A stretch of DNA of 64,000 nucleotides. It comes from Candidatus Roizmanbacteria bacterium UBA1450 (GTDB taxonomy: Bacteria > Patescibacteriota > Microgenomatia > UBA1406 > GWC2-37-13). Below the pieces are notes generated by a model. That model saw only the letters and a list, made by a program, of their open reading frames with translations. It did not search any database and was not told the origin of the DNA. The stretch lies in assembly GCA_002329205.1 (NCBI GenBank), contig DCTC01000001.1:582623-646622 (forward strand), written 5' to 3'. Shown here in pieces: positions 1 to 9,103 of this stretch (positions within the stretch are counted from its first letter, which is position 1; every line of letters begins with the position of its first letter). The translations under genes were made by a program, and so were the position numbers.

Positions 1-1327
1 TAGAATCCGAAATAGGCACTTTCTTACAATTTCTGTCTTTTTCTGATGAAGATTTAAGAAGCTGTGGTCTACACAAATACCCGTCATTTGCAAATACCGC
101 TGTTGCAGCCGCAACCTGAAGGGGAGTGGATGTGACATACCCCTGTCCGATCGAAAGATTGTACGTGTCTCCCAAGTACCATCGCTCGCCCAAAACCTGT
201 TCTTTCCAGAATGAAGAGGGAACGATGCCGGCATTCTCATACAAGCCGATTCCCGTCTTGTTTTGAAAACCAAAAGCTTCAGCCCATTTTTTAATTTTTT
301 CAGGGCCGAGTTTTCCTCCTAATACATAATAATAAATATCGTTTGATCGTTGAAGAGATTTAATTAAATCAACTTCCCCGTCTGTTTTCCCGTACTCCAA
401 GTAATACCAGTTGTGAAACTTGAGCGGTCCGGCTTCCAGAACACCCTTATCCTCGATGGTTTCTTCTGGCGTGATTACTCCTTCTTCCAATCCGGCCGAT
501 GCAATAAACATCTTGAATGTAGAACCCGGCGGATAATTTCCTTCTAATGCGCGATTAAAAAGAGGTTTATTTTCATCCAAAATCAGCTCTTGGGTCCTTT
601 TTGTATCTCCGTCTTCAAAGAGTTGAGGATCAAATCCGGGTGCAGATTCAAGAACGAGAACTTCACCAGTTTGTGGTTTCAATGCGACAACAGACCCCTT
701 TTGATCTTTCAGAAGCGCGTGAGCTTTTTCCTGCAACACTGAGTCCAATGCAAGCTGGATATCTTTTCCGGGAACAGGAGGCAGAATACTCAACGTTTTT
801 ATCTGATTCCCCAGTGCATCGACTTCCACCAGTTTTTTACCTTTTACCCCGCGAAGATCACATTCATACAGTTGTTCTACACCTTTTTTTCCTGTTTTAT
901 CTCCCAATTTGAGCTTATTCAGGCAGGCATCTTTTTCCAAATCTTTTGAATCGGCAATTTGCCGATACCCTAATATGTGAGAGGTTGCCTCTGAGGAGTA
1001 ATACAAACGCTTGGAAGACATTCTATCTTTTGTTTCGGTGATATCAGGTGTCGTGCTGGCTGCAAGAGTGATACCTTTTCTATCGAGGATTTTCCCGCGC
1101 GGAGCCTCGATAATAATTTCATGAATTCGGTTGTCCTCTGCAAGTTGTGCATAATAATTCCCTTTCACGATAGTCAGCTGAAAAAGACGGACAATAACCA
1201 TCAAAAAGAAGGCGGATACTACCACTACATAGAGTAAAAAAACAAACCGGAACGGATTGCTATTTCCGCCGCCGAACGAAATGGATCCGGTGCTCCCTTT
1301 CTCTAGAAAGGGCAGATTTCTATTCAT
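1..1327 (-). CDS. mrdA: Penicillin-binding protein 2 (partial, C-terminus outside window)
   Basis: A class B penicillin-binding protein, the membrane-bound DD-transpeptidase that cross-links peptidoglycan during cell elongation. Reading from ATG at 1327, an N-terminal membrane segment (about residues 24-45) is followed by the PBP dimerisation region, beginning around RGKILDRKG, and the transpeptidase domain. The catalytic STFK motif (Ser269, Lys272) follows YPPG, and the second active-site motif is SND at residue 328, the S-x-D form used by PBP2. The reading frame stays open to base 1, so about 442 residues are visible and the KTG box lies beyond the edge. The gene reads away from the VirB4 block, 71 bases downstream of it. 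PBP2 versus PBP3 rests on the SND form and the N-terminal style. Confidence 0.9.
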   Translation of the reverse strand, partial: MNRNLPFLEKGSTGSISFGGGNSNPFRFVFLLYVVVVSAFFLMVIVRLFQLTIVKGNYYAQLAEDNRIHEIIIEAPRGKILDRKGITLAASTTPDITETKDRMSSKRLYYSSEATSHILGYRQIADSKDLEKDACLNKLKLGDKTGKKGVEQLYECDLRGVKGKKLVEVDALGNQIKTLSILPPVPGKDIQLALDSVLQEKAHALLKDQKGSVVALKPQTGEVLVLESAPGFDPQLFEDGDTKRTQELILDENKPLFNRALEGNYPPGSTFKMFIASAGLEEGVITPEETIEDKGVLEAGPLKFHNWYYLEYGKTDGEVDLIKSLQRSNDIYYYVLGGKLGPEKIKKWAEAFGFQNKTGIGLYENAGIVPSSFWKEQVLGERWYLGDTYNLSIGQGYVTSTPLQVAAATAVFANDGYLCRPQLLKSSSEKDRNCKKVPISDS

Positions 1328-1398
1328 GAATTTAGTAAAGAGTATATAACAAGGGGAATATAACTATAGCAGAAATTACGATAAGGATTGTAAATTCT

Positions 1399-3180
1399 TT
1401 ACTCAATCAGCCTTTTTTCCTCATCCGAGGCTATTACCTGAAAGCCTACATGTGATTGACCAGCAAAGAAAAGTCCTTCTCCTACTCCTGCTGACAATAA
1501 AAAGTGCTTCTCTCCTCCCGTAAGGTAAAATGTCTTCGTAATTTTATCAACTGCAGCTGTAGACTGCTTTAAAATAATCTGAAGGCTGGAGTTCGTAATA
1601 ATTGCCTTTCCTTCCTCGGTAGCCAAAAAATCTTCTACATCCTGCGTGATCGTAGTCATTCCCAACTTGTATTTTCGGGCACGTTTTGCAAAATTATGGA
1701 GATATGCACCTGAATCTTTGTTTTTAATCAAATACCAGGCTTCGTCGACAATAAGGATACGTTTTTTCAGCTCACCGCGGCGGACCCGATGCCAGATATA
1801 GTCAAGAACGATATACATAGCGACAGGACGCAAATTCTCTTCGAGGTCACGAATACCAAATACGGTGAAATTGTTCTGGATATCAAAGTTTGATAAGCTG
1901 TTGAAAATACCGGCGGCGGAGCCTTTCACGAATTTTTCCAGCCGATCAGCAAGTTCGCGTGCTTCAACTGCTTCCATCCCTATCAGAATCTTGTATAAAT
2001 CCTCAAGCAACGGCGGTTCATTTTTGAATGTTTCCGGATCTTGAGTAATCCCTTTCTCACGGTAGGTCAAAACAAGCGCACGGTCGAGAAGGGCGTCCTG
2101 AGAAGGCGTAAGGTCTCCCATGATTACTTTCATCAAAGAGTGCAGATCAAGAATTTTGTTTGATAACTCATCCGGTTCGGGCTGTTCGGCATTGAGATCA
2201 AACGGATTCAATTTGTACTCCGAACTGGCAGAAAAATCAACAAACTCACCGCCTAAATTCTTGCAAAGGGTACGGTATTCATTCTCCGGATCAAGAATAA
2301 TAACATCCGTTTCCATCATGAGTGAACGTAAGGCTTCCAATTTGACCATAAAACTTTTTCCACCTCCGGATTTACCCAGGATTACCGCATTGGCATTTTC
2401 AAGAGTGAAACGATCAAAGATAATCAGACTTCCGTCATGTTGATTCAAACCGTACAGTATGCCTTCATTTCTCGTCAGAGAAGCTGTAGAAAAAGGAAAT
2501 GTCATTGCCAGGGATGTCGTATCCATATTTCGCCATTCACTCAATTTATCTCTAAAAAGAGGGAGTGTAGATTTAAAGCCTTCTTCCTGTTCGAGGGTGG
2601 CCTGTTTTGAGACAATAAGAAGAGATGACAATGTCGAATCAATTTCCTTTGTTACATTATCCAATTCTTCCTCAGAATCTGCAGGAATCGTGACATACAA
2701 TCCGAACTGGAAGAACCGTTCGGCACCTTTTGCCAACTCGGCCTGCAAAGCAAGTGCGTCATCAAGCGCGACTTGTACCGTAGGATCCACGACTTTTCCT
2801 GCTTTCATATCTGCTTCAATGGTCGCCTGCATTTCAGCAATTTTTCGTTTGAGTTCATTCAAAATCTCTTTGGATTCAGACGGGTACACGAACATGGATA
2901 CATTCAACGGATGATCATACGTGATCAGTGAGTGGAGCCAGTTTGCAGAAACATACCGCGGATACCCTACGACAAAAAGCGTCCGATAATATTTGGAGTC
3001 GATTTTTATATGATTGAAATCAACCTCAACATAGGATGGAGCGATAATATCGCGGATACTTAAATCACCTTTGGCCAGAACATCGGCTACTTTTTGTGCA
3101 CCAGGTGGCAGCCCCGCTTTCCCTTTTGCAGGCTGAAGTTTATCTGATTTGGTATTTTTTTTCTTTCCGAATAAAAACAT
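1399..3180 (-). CDS. VirB4/TraC-like secretion ATPase
   Basis: A 593-residue ATPase of the VirB4/TrbE/TraC family, which powers type IV secretion or pilus assembly at the inner membrane. Walker A GKSGGGKS is at residues 269-276 and Walker B ILIVDE at about 475-480, followed by AWYLIKN. The N-terminal 230 residues match the non-catalytic VirB4 half. It lies 32 bases downstream of a TraC-like gene and a PrgI gene, all in one direction, so the three probably form one operon. Candidate-phyla genomes often keep PrgI and VirB4 without a full conjugation apparatus, so the role could be protein secretion, DNA uptake or pilus assembly. No relaxase or coupling protein is seen here. Confidence 0.88.
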   Translation of the reverse strand: MFLFGKKKNTKSDKLQPAKGKAGLPPGAQKVADVLAKGDLSIRDIIAPSYVEVDFNHIKIDSKYYRTLFVVGYPRYVSANWLHSLITYDHPLNVSMFVYPSESKEILNELKRKIAEMQATIEADMKAGKVVDPTVQVALDDALALQAELAKGAERFFQFGLYVTIPADSEEELDNVTKEIDSTLSSLLIVSKQATLEQEEGFKSTLPLFRDKLSEWRNMDTTSLAMTFPFSTASLTRNEGILYGLNQHDGSLIIFDRFTLENANAVILGKSGGGKSFMVKLEALRSLMMETDVIILDPENEYRTLCKNLGGEFVDFSASSEYKLNPFDLNAEQPEPDELSNKILDLHSLMKVIMGDLTPSQDALLDRALVLTYREKGITQDPETFKNEPPLLEDLYKILIGMEAVEARELADRLEKFVKGSAAGIFNSLSNFDIQNNFTVFGIRDLEENLRPVAMYIVLDYIWHRVRRGELKKRILIVDEAWYLIKNKDSGAYLHNFAKRARKYKLGMTTITQDVEDFLATEEGKAIITNSSLQIILKQSTAAVDKITKTFYLTGGEKHFLLSAGVGEGLFFAGQSHVGFQVIASDEEKRLIE

Positions 3181-3212
3181 GTTTTAAATTAAGCTAAAAA
3201 ACTCATTTGTGG

Positions 3213-3869
3213 CTAACCGTTCGTCAGAACGACATCGACATAACTATCTACCGGAGCAAGCTGTTTCCCGGTGGCTGACGGATTGTAGAGATTATAAAAC
3301 AGCTCCGTCAATTCCTGCTTCTGCAGCACGGTAGGTTTCAATCCTACTTTTGCCAACAATCGCAATAAATGATCCCGTTTAGGATACAGTGAGGTTTTTG
3401 CACGGTTGATAATGTACTCTTTTCCGTATTTTTGTGCCTTCATTCCCGTCACGCCCATCTCCAGTGGATTAAACGGAATTGCAAAAAAGAACCGCTTTTC
3501 CATGACGGTATTTTTTTTAACAACCATTTTTATAAATTCTCGATAATCCTCAAGTCGGGTGCGGATAATTTCATTTTTTTGCGTATCAATTTTCGACTGC
3601 AGATACTCTATATATGATGCTATATTCATCATTTTCGAGATAATGACAATCTCCACAGGAAAAGACAAAGAATTTAACAAACTTCCATAGGTATAGATCA
3701 TAGACATCTGATCCTCTGCTGAAAGAAGCCAGAAATTGACAGCTCCCAGCTCAATAACAGTAGCAGCCGAAAAATCTTTCATCAGGACAATATCATCTCT
3801 TATATCATCTATCTCAATAAAGTCCTGCGTGGTAGATTTTTTCGGTGATGTCGGTTTGGTTTTTGTCAT
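3213..3869 (-). CDS. TraC-like protein, VirB4 N-terminal-type
   Basis: A 218-residue protein resembling the N-terminal non-ATPase part of TraC/VirB4 proteins. It has no Walker motif. It contains a VELGAVNFWLLS-type beta segment and helices around YIEYLQSKIDTQ. Its start overlaps the stop of the PrgI gene by four bases (ATGA), which implies translational coupling, and the VirB4 ATPase follows 32 bases later. It probably works with that ATPase as a separate subunit. The assignment rests on context plus general resemblance, so the exact family is uncertain. Confidence 0.65.
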   Translation of the reverse strand: MTKTKPTSPKKSTTQDFIEIDDIRDDIVLMKDFSAATVIELGAVNFWLLSAEDQMSMIYTYGSLLNSLSFPVEIVIISKMMNIASYIEYLQSKIDTQKNEIIRTRLEDYREFIKMVVKKNTVMEKRFFFAIPFNPLEMGVTGMKAQKYGKEYIINRAKTSLYPKRDHLLRLLAKVGLKPTVLQKQELTELFYNLYNPSATGKQLAPVDSYVDVVLTNG

Positions 3870-4696
3870 AGAATTTCTTTCGAATAGAACAAGATCGGAT
3901 TTTGCTGATTGGCCTGGATATGTATATTCATTGTATCAAAAAAGTAATTGCCGTTTGGATCTGAGATTTCGAATAAATATTCATTTTCAGGCAAAGGGCT
4001 ATATGTGGCAAAAATACCATGCGGATTTGTCTTTAAAAGCCGCAACTGTTCGCCTTTTTGATTTTTAATTTTGACTAAAATACCCGGCAGGGGGATATTT
4101 TTTCTGTTTTTAATGACTCCCGTCACAAAAGGTTGTTTGACTCGCGGCTGAACTGCCTTCTTGGGATCAGCCGAGTTCAATTGTGCATCAGATTTTTTAA
4201 TTTGTGCAGGATCAATATGTTTGGTTTGGTCCAACAAATCATCAATGTGAACCTGCTGCTTGTGCCTTTTGCTGTCTGAGGAATCGGCCGGATGAGCGGC
4301 TTGCTGCGCCGCTAAATACTTATTCAGTTTTTCTTTTGTATCCATATGGGCAACCGACAGATGAGGATCTTCAGCATAATATAAATCATTCAAAAATGAG
4401 ACCGAGTTGTTATTTTTTTTGTATAGATACTGCGTTGGAGAGTTCAGTCTTTTGATAAAATTCCGAAGCCATGTCTCCATCGGCCTGTCCTGAATCGGGA
4501 CAAATGCAAAAAGTACACCGACCAATCCTACCAAAATACCTAAAAGGACATTCAAAAATGGTACAGGGATGACTTTATACACCACAAAACCAATCGGGAA
4601 AAAAATAGCTAAATACAGAAACTGCTTCAATGTCATGAAGCCTATGAGCTTGAATTCAAATGTCGTTATCTGACGTGGTATAGGATGCTGGTCCAT
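3866..4696 (-). CDS. PrgI family membrane protein with carboxypeptidase-regulatory-like C-terminus
   Basis: A 276-residue protein whose first 90 residues fit the PrgI family: the IPRQITTFEFKLIG start, two membrane helices (about residues 22-43 and 47-67) and a conserved FAFVPIQDRPMETW stretch. PrgI proteins accompany VirB4 in Gram-positive type IV systems and correspond roughly to VirB3. The middle is hydrophilic and charged. The last 80 residues (from about VIKNRKNIPLPGILV) look like a carboxypeptidase regulatory-like beta-sandwich, an unusual extension that would sit at the cell surface or in the cytoplasm depending on topology. A TATACT hexamer seven bases before the ATG suggests a leaderless transcript for the operon. 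Confidence 0.8.
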   Translation of the reverse strand: MDQHPIPRQITTFEFKLIGFMTLKQFLYLAIFFPIGFVVYKVIPVPFLNVLLGILVGLVGVLFAFVPIQDRPMETWLRNFIKRLNSPTQYLYKKNNNSVSFLNDLYYAEDPHLSVAHMDTKEKLNKYLAAQQAAHPADSSDSKRHKQQVHIDDLLDQTKHIDPAQIKKSDAQLNSADPKKAVQPRVKQPFVTGVIKNRKNIPLPGILVKIKNQKGEQLRLLKTNPHGIFATYSPLPENEYLFEISDPNGNYFFDTMNIHIQANQQNPILFYSKEIL

Positions 4697-4802
4697 AGTA
4701 TTCAGTATAGCGGAGAGAGAAGTTTGTAGCTAGTAGTATGTAGCTTGTGGGAACTAACTTTCATCGATACAAGATACCTTCTACGGCCAACAAGCTCATG
4801 AG

Positions 4803-5216
4803 TTATCTGCCCAGTGCTTTTTTAACAAGAGCGTCCGCATCTGCATTTTCTGCTCGAAGGACATGTCTGTAGGAAATCGGTATGCTCAATTCCATTTCGA
4901 GTATCTTTACCTGATTAAAAAGAGGTCGCAAATCGGCATTTTTTACTTTATACAGGCCGTTTATCTGTTTAACCATCAATTCAGAGTCGGCAATAATTTC
5001 GATAGATTCAACCTGCATCTTATTTTGCTCTATTTGCTCTTTGATGTAGGTTAGAGCACGAATAAGTGCCGTGTATTCCGCAACGTTATTGGACGCGATC
5101 CCAATGGCTTCACTGTGCGTATGAAGCAGGGTATTCCCTTCATGAATAAGAAATCCAATACCTGCCTGGCCGGGATTATTTAAAGATCCTCCGTCTGTGT
5201 GAACTACAAGTTTCAT
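4803..5216 (-). CDS. Ribonuclease HI-like protein
   Basis: A 137-residue protein of the RNase HI fold, which cleaves RNA in RNA-DNA hybrids. The first strand carries VHTDGGSLNNPG with the first catalytic Asp, NVAEYTAL supplies the Glu, ADSELMVKQ the second Asp, and a final Asp lies in ENADADALV. All four acidic positions are therefore visible. The length fits the short prokaryotic RnhA-like group without the basic protrusion. A TGCTATACT extended -10 lies six bases before the ATG. The nearest same-strand neighbour upstream is the Xer-like gene. Confidence 0.88.
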   Translation of the reverse strand: MKLVVHTDGGSLNNPGQAGIGFLIHEGNTLLHTHSEAIGIASNNVAEYTALIRALTYIKEQIEQNKMQVESIEIIADSELMVKQINGLYKVKNADLRPLFNQVKILEMELSIPISYRHVLRAENADADALVKKALGR

Positions 5217-5320
5217 GGAGACAGTATAGCAGGAAAGAATATACTTTGGAGCCGGTAGTTGTCAGCTGTGTTTCGTAACGATAGTCTCTTCGCCTATAAA
5301 TAAATTAAAAGTAAGAAGTA

Positions 5321-6184
5321 TTATAACTCACCGAGTTTTTCCTTGCGGTCTGCTTCCTGTTTCACCAGATTCAGGAAACGCTCAGTAGAAGAAATGCGTC
5401 GATGACCCACAATATTTGATATGTATTCAAGGGTTGCCCCATTTCGTAGTTGATGTGCGATAAAGGTGTTTCGAAGGTCGTTTACTGTTGCATTTTCAAT
5501 ACCCACTTCCTGGAAGCATCTATCAATAATCTGGCGGATATTTCTGATTAGAAGAGGATTACCAGTACGGGTAATGAATACATGGTCAGATTTTGCATGT
5601 TCACCGCGGTCTTTTATGTATTTCTGCAAAGCTTTGGCTGCTGCATTGTTCAAAGGGACATCCCGCTCGATATTTTTTCCATATTTCTGGATATGAATAA
5701 CATTATCATTTATATCTCCGATACGAAGAGTTGCAAGTTCTCCGATTTTGATGCCGGTCTGAAGTAAAACTTCAACAAGAGCATACGTACGAGGATCTTC
5801 TTTTGCGACATCACGAAGAGCACGATACTCCATTTTAGAAAGGATACGCGGCGGAGTCTGAACATATTTCGGATGAGATATATCAAATGCCGGATTGGCA
5901 CTGATGACATTTTCGTGTTTAAGGAATCGAAAGAATGTTCTAATCGAATTCAATTTTCTGGAAGCGGATTTTTTCGTGTATTTTTTCTCAAGAAGACTTT
6001 GAATAAATCCTTCAATATCATCCTTTTTGACGTCACGAATGTCGGTCTTCTCTTGGGAAGCCAGATAGCCTATAAATTGTTCTATATCCTTTTTATAAGC
6101 AACAACCGTAAATTTTGATTTTCCTTGGTCATTTAAAAACGAAACAAATCGTTCCAAAAGCTTCGGAAGGAAATATTCATCCAT
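5321..6184 (-). CDS. Xer-like tyrosine recombinase homologue lacking catalytic residues
   Basis: This protein has the size and two-domain layout of XerC/XerD: an N-terminal SAM-like core-binding domain (about residues 5-90) and a C-terminal catalytic-fold domain. Numbering from the ATG at 6184, the expected active-site positions are altered. The first Arg (TGxR) is Lys146 in TGIKIGEL, the His of HxxR is Asn235 in NDLR, and the nucleophilic Tyr is Phe270 in STERF (codon TTC). The second Arg (238) and the GH His (261) remain. It probably binds DNA without cutting it. An in-frame ATG at 6205 exists, but a TATATT box overlaps it, so 6184 is preferred. Confidence 0.8.
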   Translation of the reverse strand: MDEYFLPKLLERFVSFLNDQGKSKFTVVAYKKDIEQFIGYLASQEKTDIRDVKKDDIEGFIQSLLEKKYTKKSASRKLNSIRTFFRFLKHENVISANPAFDISHPKYVQTPPRILSKMEYRALRDVAKEDPRTYALVEVLLQTGIKIGELATLRIGDINDNVIHIQKYGKNIERDVPLNNAAAKALQKYIKDRGEHAKSDHVFITRTGNPLLIRNIRQIIDRCFQEVGIENATVNDLRNTFIAHQLRNGATLEYISNIVGHRRISSTERFLNLVKQEADRKEKLGEL

Positions 6185-6382
6185 AGAGCCTATAATATAC
6201 CACATTCTTCCTAAAATAACAACACGTTATCAAACGTAAAATGCATATAGAATGTGACGCACTATTGCTAGTATACCTTAAATTTTGAAAATTACATCTG
6301 AAAATTTGCACACAATAAAGATATATATAAATACTATATACACAGCGTGCGCAACTGTTTAAGTTTCTTTTTAAAATTATGT

Positions 6383-6412
6383 TTGCAAAATTGAGAATGG
6401 ATAAGGTACAAT
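6383..6412 (+). promoter_or_regulatory. Promoter for thioredoxin gene
   Basis: TTGCAA (6383-6388) and TACAAT (6407-6412) are separated by 18 bases, a sigma-70-type pair. The predicted transcript starts about 24 bases before the thioredoxin ATG. Confidence 0.55.
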
Positions 6413-6442
6413 GTCATACTGTTAAAATTTTAATAATAGATT

Positions 6443-6766
6443 ATGGCGACAGTACAAGTAACGTCTGACACATTTAAAAAAGAAGTTTTAGAGCATCAGG
6501 GTGTGGTTGTTGTGGATTTTTATGCTGATTGGTGTGGTCCCTGTAAAATTGTAGCCCCTATTCTTGATGAGCTTTCTGAAGAAAAAAAGGACGTTAAATT
6601 TGTAAAAGTCAATGTCGACGAAAATCAGGAGCTTGCCGGCAACTTTTCTGTCTTTTCTATACCTACATTTCTGATTTTCAAAGACGGCGCCGTAAAAAAT
6701 CAATTCGTAGGAGCCCATAGTAAGGAAGGCTTTGAAGAAGAAATCGACAGAGTGGTCACCGGCTAA
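6443..6766 (+). CDS. trxA: Thioredoxin
   Basis: A 107-residue classical thioredoxin. It has the DFYADWCGPCK active site around residues 25-35 and the cis-proline turn SIPTFLIF near residue 72, and ends with the usual amphipathic helix. It reduces cytoplasmic disulfides and is the likely electron donor for the class II ribonucleotide reductase encoded at 11.2 kb. It stands alone behind its own promoter and converges with the next minus-strand gene, leaving three bases between the stops. Confidence 0.95.
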   Translation: MATVQVTSDTFKKEVLEHQGVVVVDFYADWCGPCKIVAPILDELSEEKKDVKFVKVNVDENQELAGNFSVFSIPTFLIFKDGAVKNQFVGAHSKEGFEEEIDRVVTG

Positions 6767-6769
6767 AAT

Positions 6770-7237
6770 CTACTTTTTAATTACTCTGATTACTTTCCCG
6801 TGGACACGTTTGAGCGCCAAATGAGCTCGTCTGAGCATAAACTGAGCTATTTCAGCCAGCCATCGAAAAGATGACGAGACAGGCTGATCCAATCCTTCCA
6901 TTACTTTTTCATCTGATATCGGAAGGTGTACGCGCTGCCTCGGATCTAATGAAGTTGTATCAATTGCCTGAAGCCCGGCTTTTTTCAGGTCAGGATGGAT
7001 CTCCGGGATATCTGTTTTAACTTCGATAAACTGCTCCAGTTCTTTATCCTCTATATAAGGCTCTGATTCGGATACAATGACTTCAGAGCGGGACACAGAT
7101 TCTGCAGCTTGCGTCCGAATTGGTTCTCCTTCTTTGGAATGCGGGGCAGAAGAACTCTGTTTTTGATCTTTGTGATGATCATCTACCAGATGTTGGATCG
7201 AAGTATGAGTGCTGTTTTGCTTTTGGTTATCGGTCAT
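6770..7237 (-). CDS. Hypothetical charged protein
   Basis: A 155-residue protein of unknown function. The first 80 residues are hydrophilic and low-complexity (many Gln, Ser, His, Glu) and are probably disordered. The C-terminal 50 residues form a basic amphipathic stretch containing SFRWLAEIAQFMLRR and end in Lys-Lys. There is no signal peptide or membrane helix. A TACACT hexamer six bases before the ATG suggests leaderless expression. The downstream gene on the same strand is the Xer-like gene, across the thioredoxin gene. Confidence 0.6.
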   Translation of the reverse strand: MTDNQKQNSTHTSIQHLVDDHHKDQKQSSSAPHSKEGEPIRTQAAESVSRSEVIVSESEPYIEDKELEQFIEVKTDIPEIHPDLKKAGLQAIDTTSLDPRQRVHLPISDEKVMEGLDQPVSSSFRWLAEIAQFMLRRAHLALKRVHGKVIRVIKK

Positions 7238-7283
7238 ATATTTAGTGTAAAGCGTGAAACGTGAAACGTAAAGGATGAAACGG

Positions 7284-8558
7284 CTAACATTTATACGGAG
7301 CTGATGCTTTGCAGTTTGGACATGTTATACGGTTATTTTCAATCTTGGCACTCACTTTTTTCTCACAACTTGGACATGTACAGTCAAGAAATTTTTTCCT
7401 TGTTGTTTCTCCATTTATAAATGCTTGAATTGCCGTGCTAAATGACATACCCGCCTCACTATAGCCGGAGAGCGTTTCTGCTGTGGCACTGGAATTTATA
7501 CTTGGACAGGAGGTTCCACCGGTTATCATTGCCCGTTCGGACTGTCTAATAAGCTCTGCCTGTGCATAGTATAGATGAGGATCTACTTCCTGAAGTTGAA
7601 TAATATCTCGCACCCGTTGGAATGTCCCAAGGTCAGCCGGGCTTTCCTGTAGTTCCCGTCCGATACGTTTTGCAAAACTGAACATTGTTTTCAGATGCGA
7701 ATCCAGAGCGTGTTTTTTTTCTTCGTATGGCCAGCCCGAAGAATCAAACATTGATAGTTCTTCTACTTGTCTGAGATATTCCTGAATCATAGGTTCAAGT
7801 GCTTCCCTGATTTCTTGCTCATACTGTTCTGAATACTCAATCTCTTCTTGATTGATTCCTATACTGGCAATGGCACGAGCCAGGCTATCTGTGTCTTGCG
7901 TAACATGAATAATCGGATTGGTAATAAAATCCTCGGCCCGATCAAAGACGTCGTCATCGACGGAATAACCAGCATTGTTAGCAAGACTGCGATATACCTT
8001 TTTGCTGATTTCCAATGAATTCATATCTTCATCAAGTCGACTTACGACTTGAATAACGGGTTTTCCGCCCAAATGGGGATCAAAATCAGCAACCTGGAGC
8101 GAGAATGCGAGCATGTAATCCGCGATTGCGGGAGGAGATACGATATCGATTCGATTTGCTCCCATTTGTATACCATCAATTGCCTTTTGCCACGCATAAT
8201 ACTCGCTTTCTTCCCGGGAACCCTGTCCCTGAATTCGTGCAGATTTTTCGGCCATTTTCAGCACATCCATATTGCATATTTTGAGATTACCTTCATCGGT
8301 AATAATGCCCGGAATTTTTTTATATGGAACTTTTCCGGCAAATTCACATAAAAAACAGATGAGGTTTTCCTTTTGATAATAATCAACTTGCGCAGGAGTC
8401 AAAAATTCGGGATCAAGCTCTGATTTGAGACGGTTTAAAGACCGGAATTGAATCTCTGGATCCAAAGGAAAGGTGCTTTCTAACGGGAGTTCTCCTATGT
8501 GTTCGTTAGTCGGCTCTGAGACCGTGCATATCTCGCACTCGCGAATTGCTGCTGACAT
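7284..8558 (-). CDS. Unknown zinc-ribbon protein under a cobalamin riboswitch
   Basis: A 424-residue soluble protein I do not recognise. It has Cys pairs near the N-terminus (CEIC, CFLC), a mostly helical middle with an SRLDEDMNSLEISK region, and a C-terminal zinc ribbon with CPSC and CPNC spaced by 14 residues, ending in C. No membrane segment or signal peptide is seen. The feature that matters is its leader, a clear cobalamin riboswitch 1-154 bases upstream, which ties its expression to B12 supply. The neighbouring adenosyltransferase and B12-dependent reductase fit that theme. A role in cobalamin handling or in a B12-sparing process is an inference. Confidence 0.75.
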   Translation of the reverse strand: MSAAIRECEICTVSEPTNEHIGELPLESTFPLDPEIQFRSLNRLKSELDPEFLTPAQVDYYQKENLICFLCEFAGKVPYKKIPGIITDEGNLKICNMDVLKMAEKSARIQGQGSREESEYYAWQKAIDGIQMGANRIDIVSPPAIADYMLAFSLQVADFDPHLGGKPVIQVVSRLDEDMNSLEISKKVYRSLANNAGYSVDDDVFDRAEDFITNPIIHVTQDTDSLARAIASIGINQEEIEYSEQYEQEIREALEPMIQEYLRQVEELSMFDSSGWPYEEKKHALDSHLKTMFSFAKRIGRELQESPADLGTFQRVRDIIQLQEVDPHLYYAQAELIRQSERAMITGGTSCPSINSSATAETLSGYSEAGMSFSTAIQAFINGETTRKKFLDCTCPSCEKKVSAKIENNRITCPNCKASAPYKC

Positions 8559-8712
8559 ATTGGTTTCCCTGCTTCGGGGAGAGGACTTGGTCGGTCTTCG
8601 GACTTGGCTTATTGTATCAGCCTTACCGCTGCGGCACAGTTGAGGATTTACACCTCATTCCCAATTTCTTAGCATCTTCCCTCGCCTGTGGCGAGATGAT
8701 GCTTACCAAGCT
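8559..8712 (-). promoter_or_regulatory. Cobalamin (AdoCbl) riboswitch
   Basis: Read on the minus strand, this leader contains the conserved cobalamin core: GGGAATGAGGTGTAAATCC, then ACTGTGCCGCAGCGGTAAG, then the B12-box form AAGTCCGAAGACCGACC. A closing helix P1 can form between CTTGGT (8710-8705) and ACCAAG (8591-8586). Downstream, TCCCC and GGGA form a small hairpin that would hide the AGGGA ribosome-binding stretch before the ATG at 8558. ACCAA (8565-8561) could also compete with P1. This suggests translational control. Identification is from the known consensus; covariance was not computed. Confidence 0.88.
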
Positions 8713-8770
8713 TTTATATTTGTAACGTATAGTAAAATTACACTATACATTGTTAAAAATCAATACATAT

Positions 8771-9103
8771 ATGAACGATCTAACAGAAAAAAAGTGCGAG
8801 GCTTGTTCAATTGACACACCTCCGATGAAGCCTCAATCCATACAGGAAAATCTTGCAAAATTACACCAAGATTGGAGTGTCGTCGATGGGAGACAAATCA
8901 GTCGTGACTTTACCTTCAAAAACTTTCAAGAGGCAATCGATTTTGTCAATAAAGTCGCCGGTATTGCAGAGGATGAAGGGCACCATCCGGACATATATGT
9001 GCATAATTACCGCCGGGTTCTTATTGATTTGATGACCCATAAAATTCAGGGATTAAGTCTCAATGACTTTATTATGGCTGCTAAAATCGACAAACTTACG
9101 TAA
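8771..9103 (+). CDS. phhB: Pterin-4a-carbinolamine dehydratase
   Basis: A protein of about 110 residues with the PCD/DCoH signature: the core motif EGHHPDIYVHNYRRV (usually E-x-H-H-P-x(5)-Y-x-x-V) supplies the three catalytic histidines and Trp/His neighbours. The family dehydrates 4a-hydroxytetrahydropterin, and stand-alone bacterial members are linked to molybdopterin or folate metabolism. An in-frame TTG at 8750 exists, but the ATG at 8771 follows a TATAGT box and is preferred. An extra Cys-rich head (CEAC) precedes the domain. Its 3' end overlaps the adenosyltransferase gene on the other strand by eight bases. No pterin-dependent hydroxylase is visible here. Confidence 0.88.
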   Translation: MNDLTEKKCEACSIDTPPMKPQSIQENLAKLHQDWSVVDGRQISRDFTFKNFQEAIDFVNKVAGIAEDEGHHPDIYVHNYRRVLIDLMTHKIQGLSLNDFIMAAKIDKLT

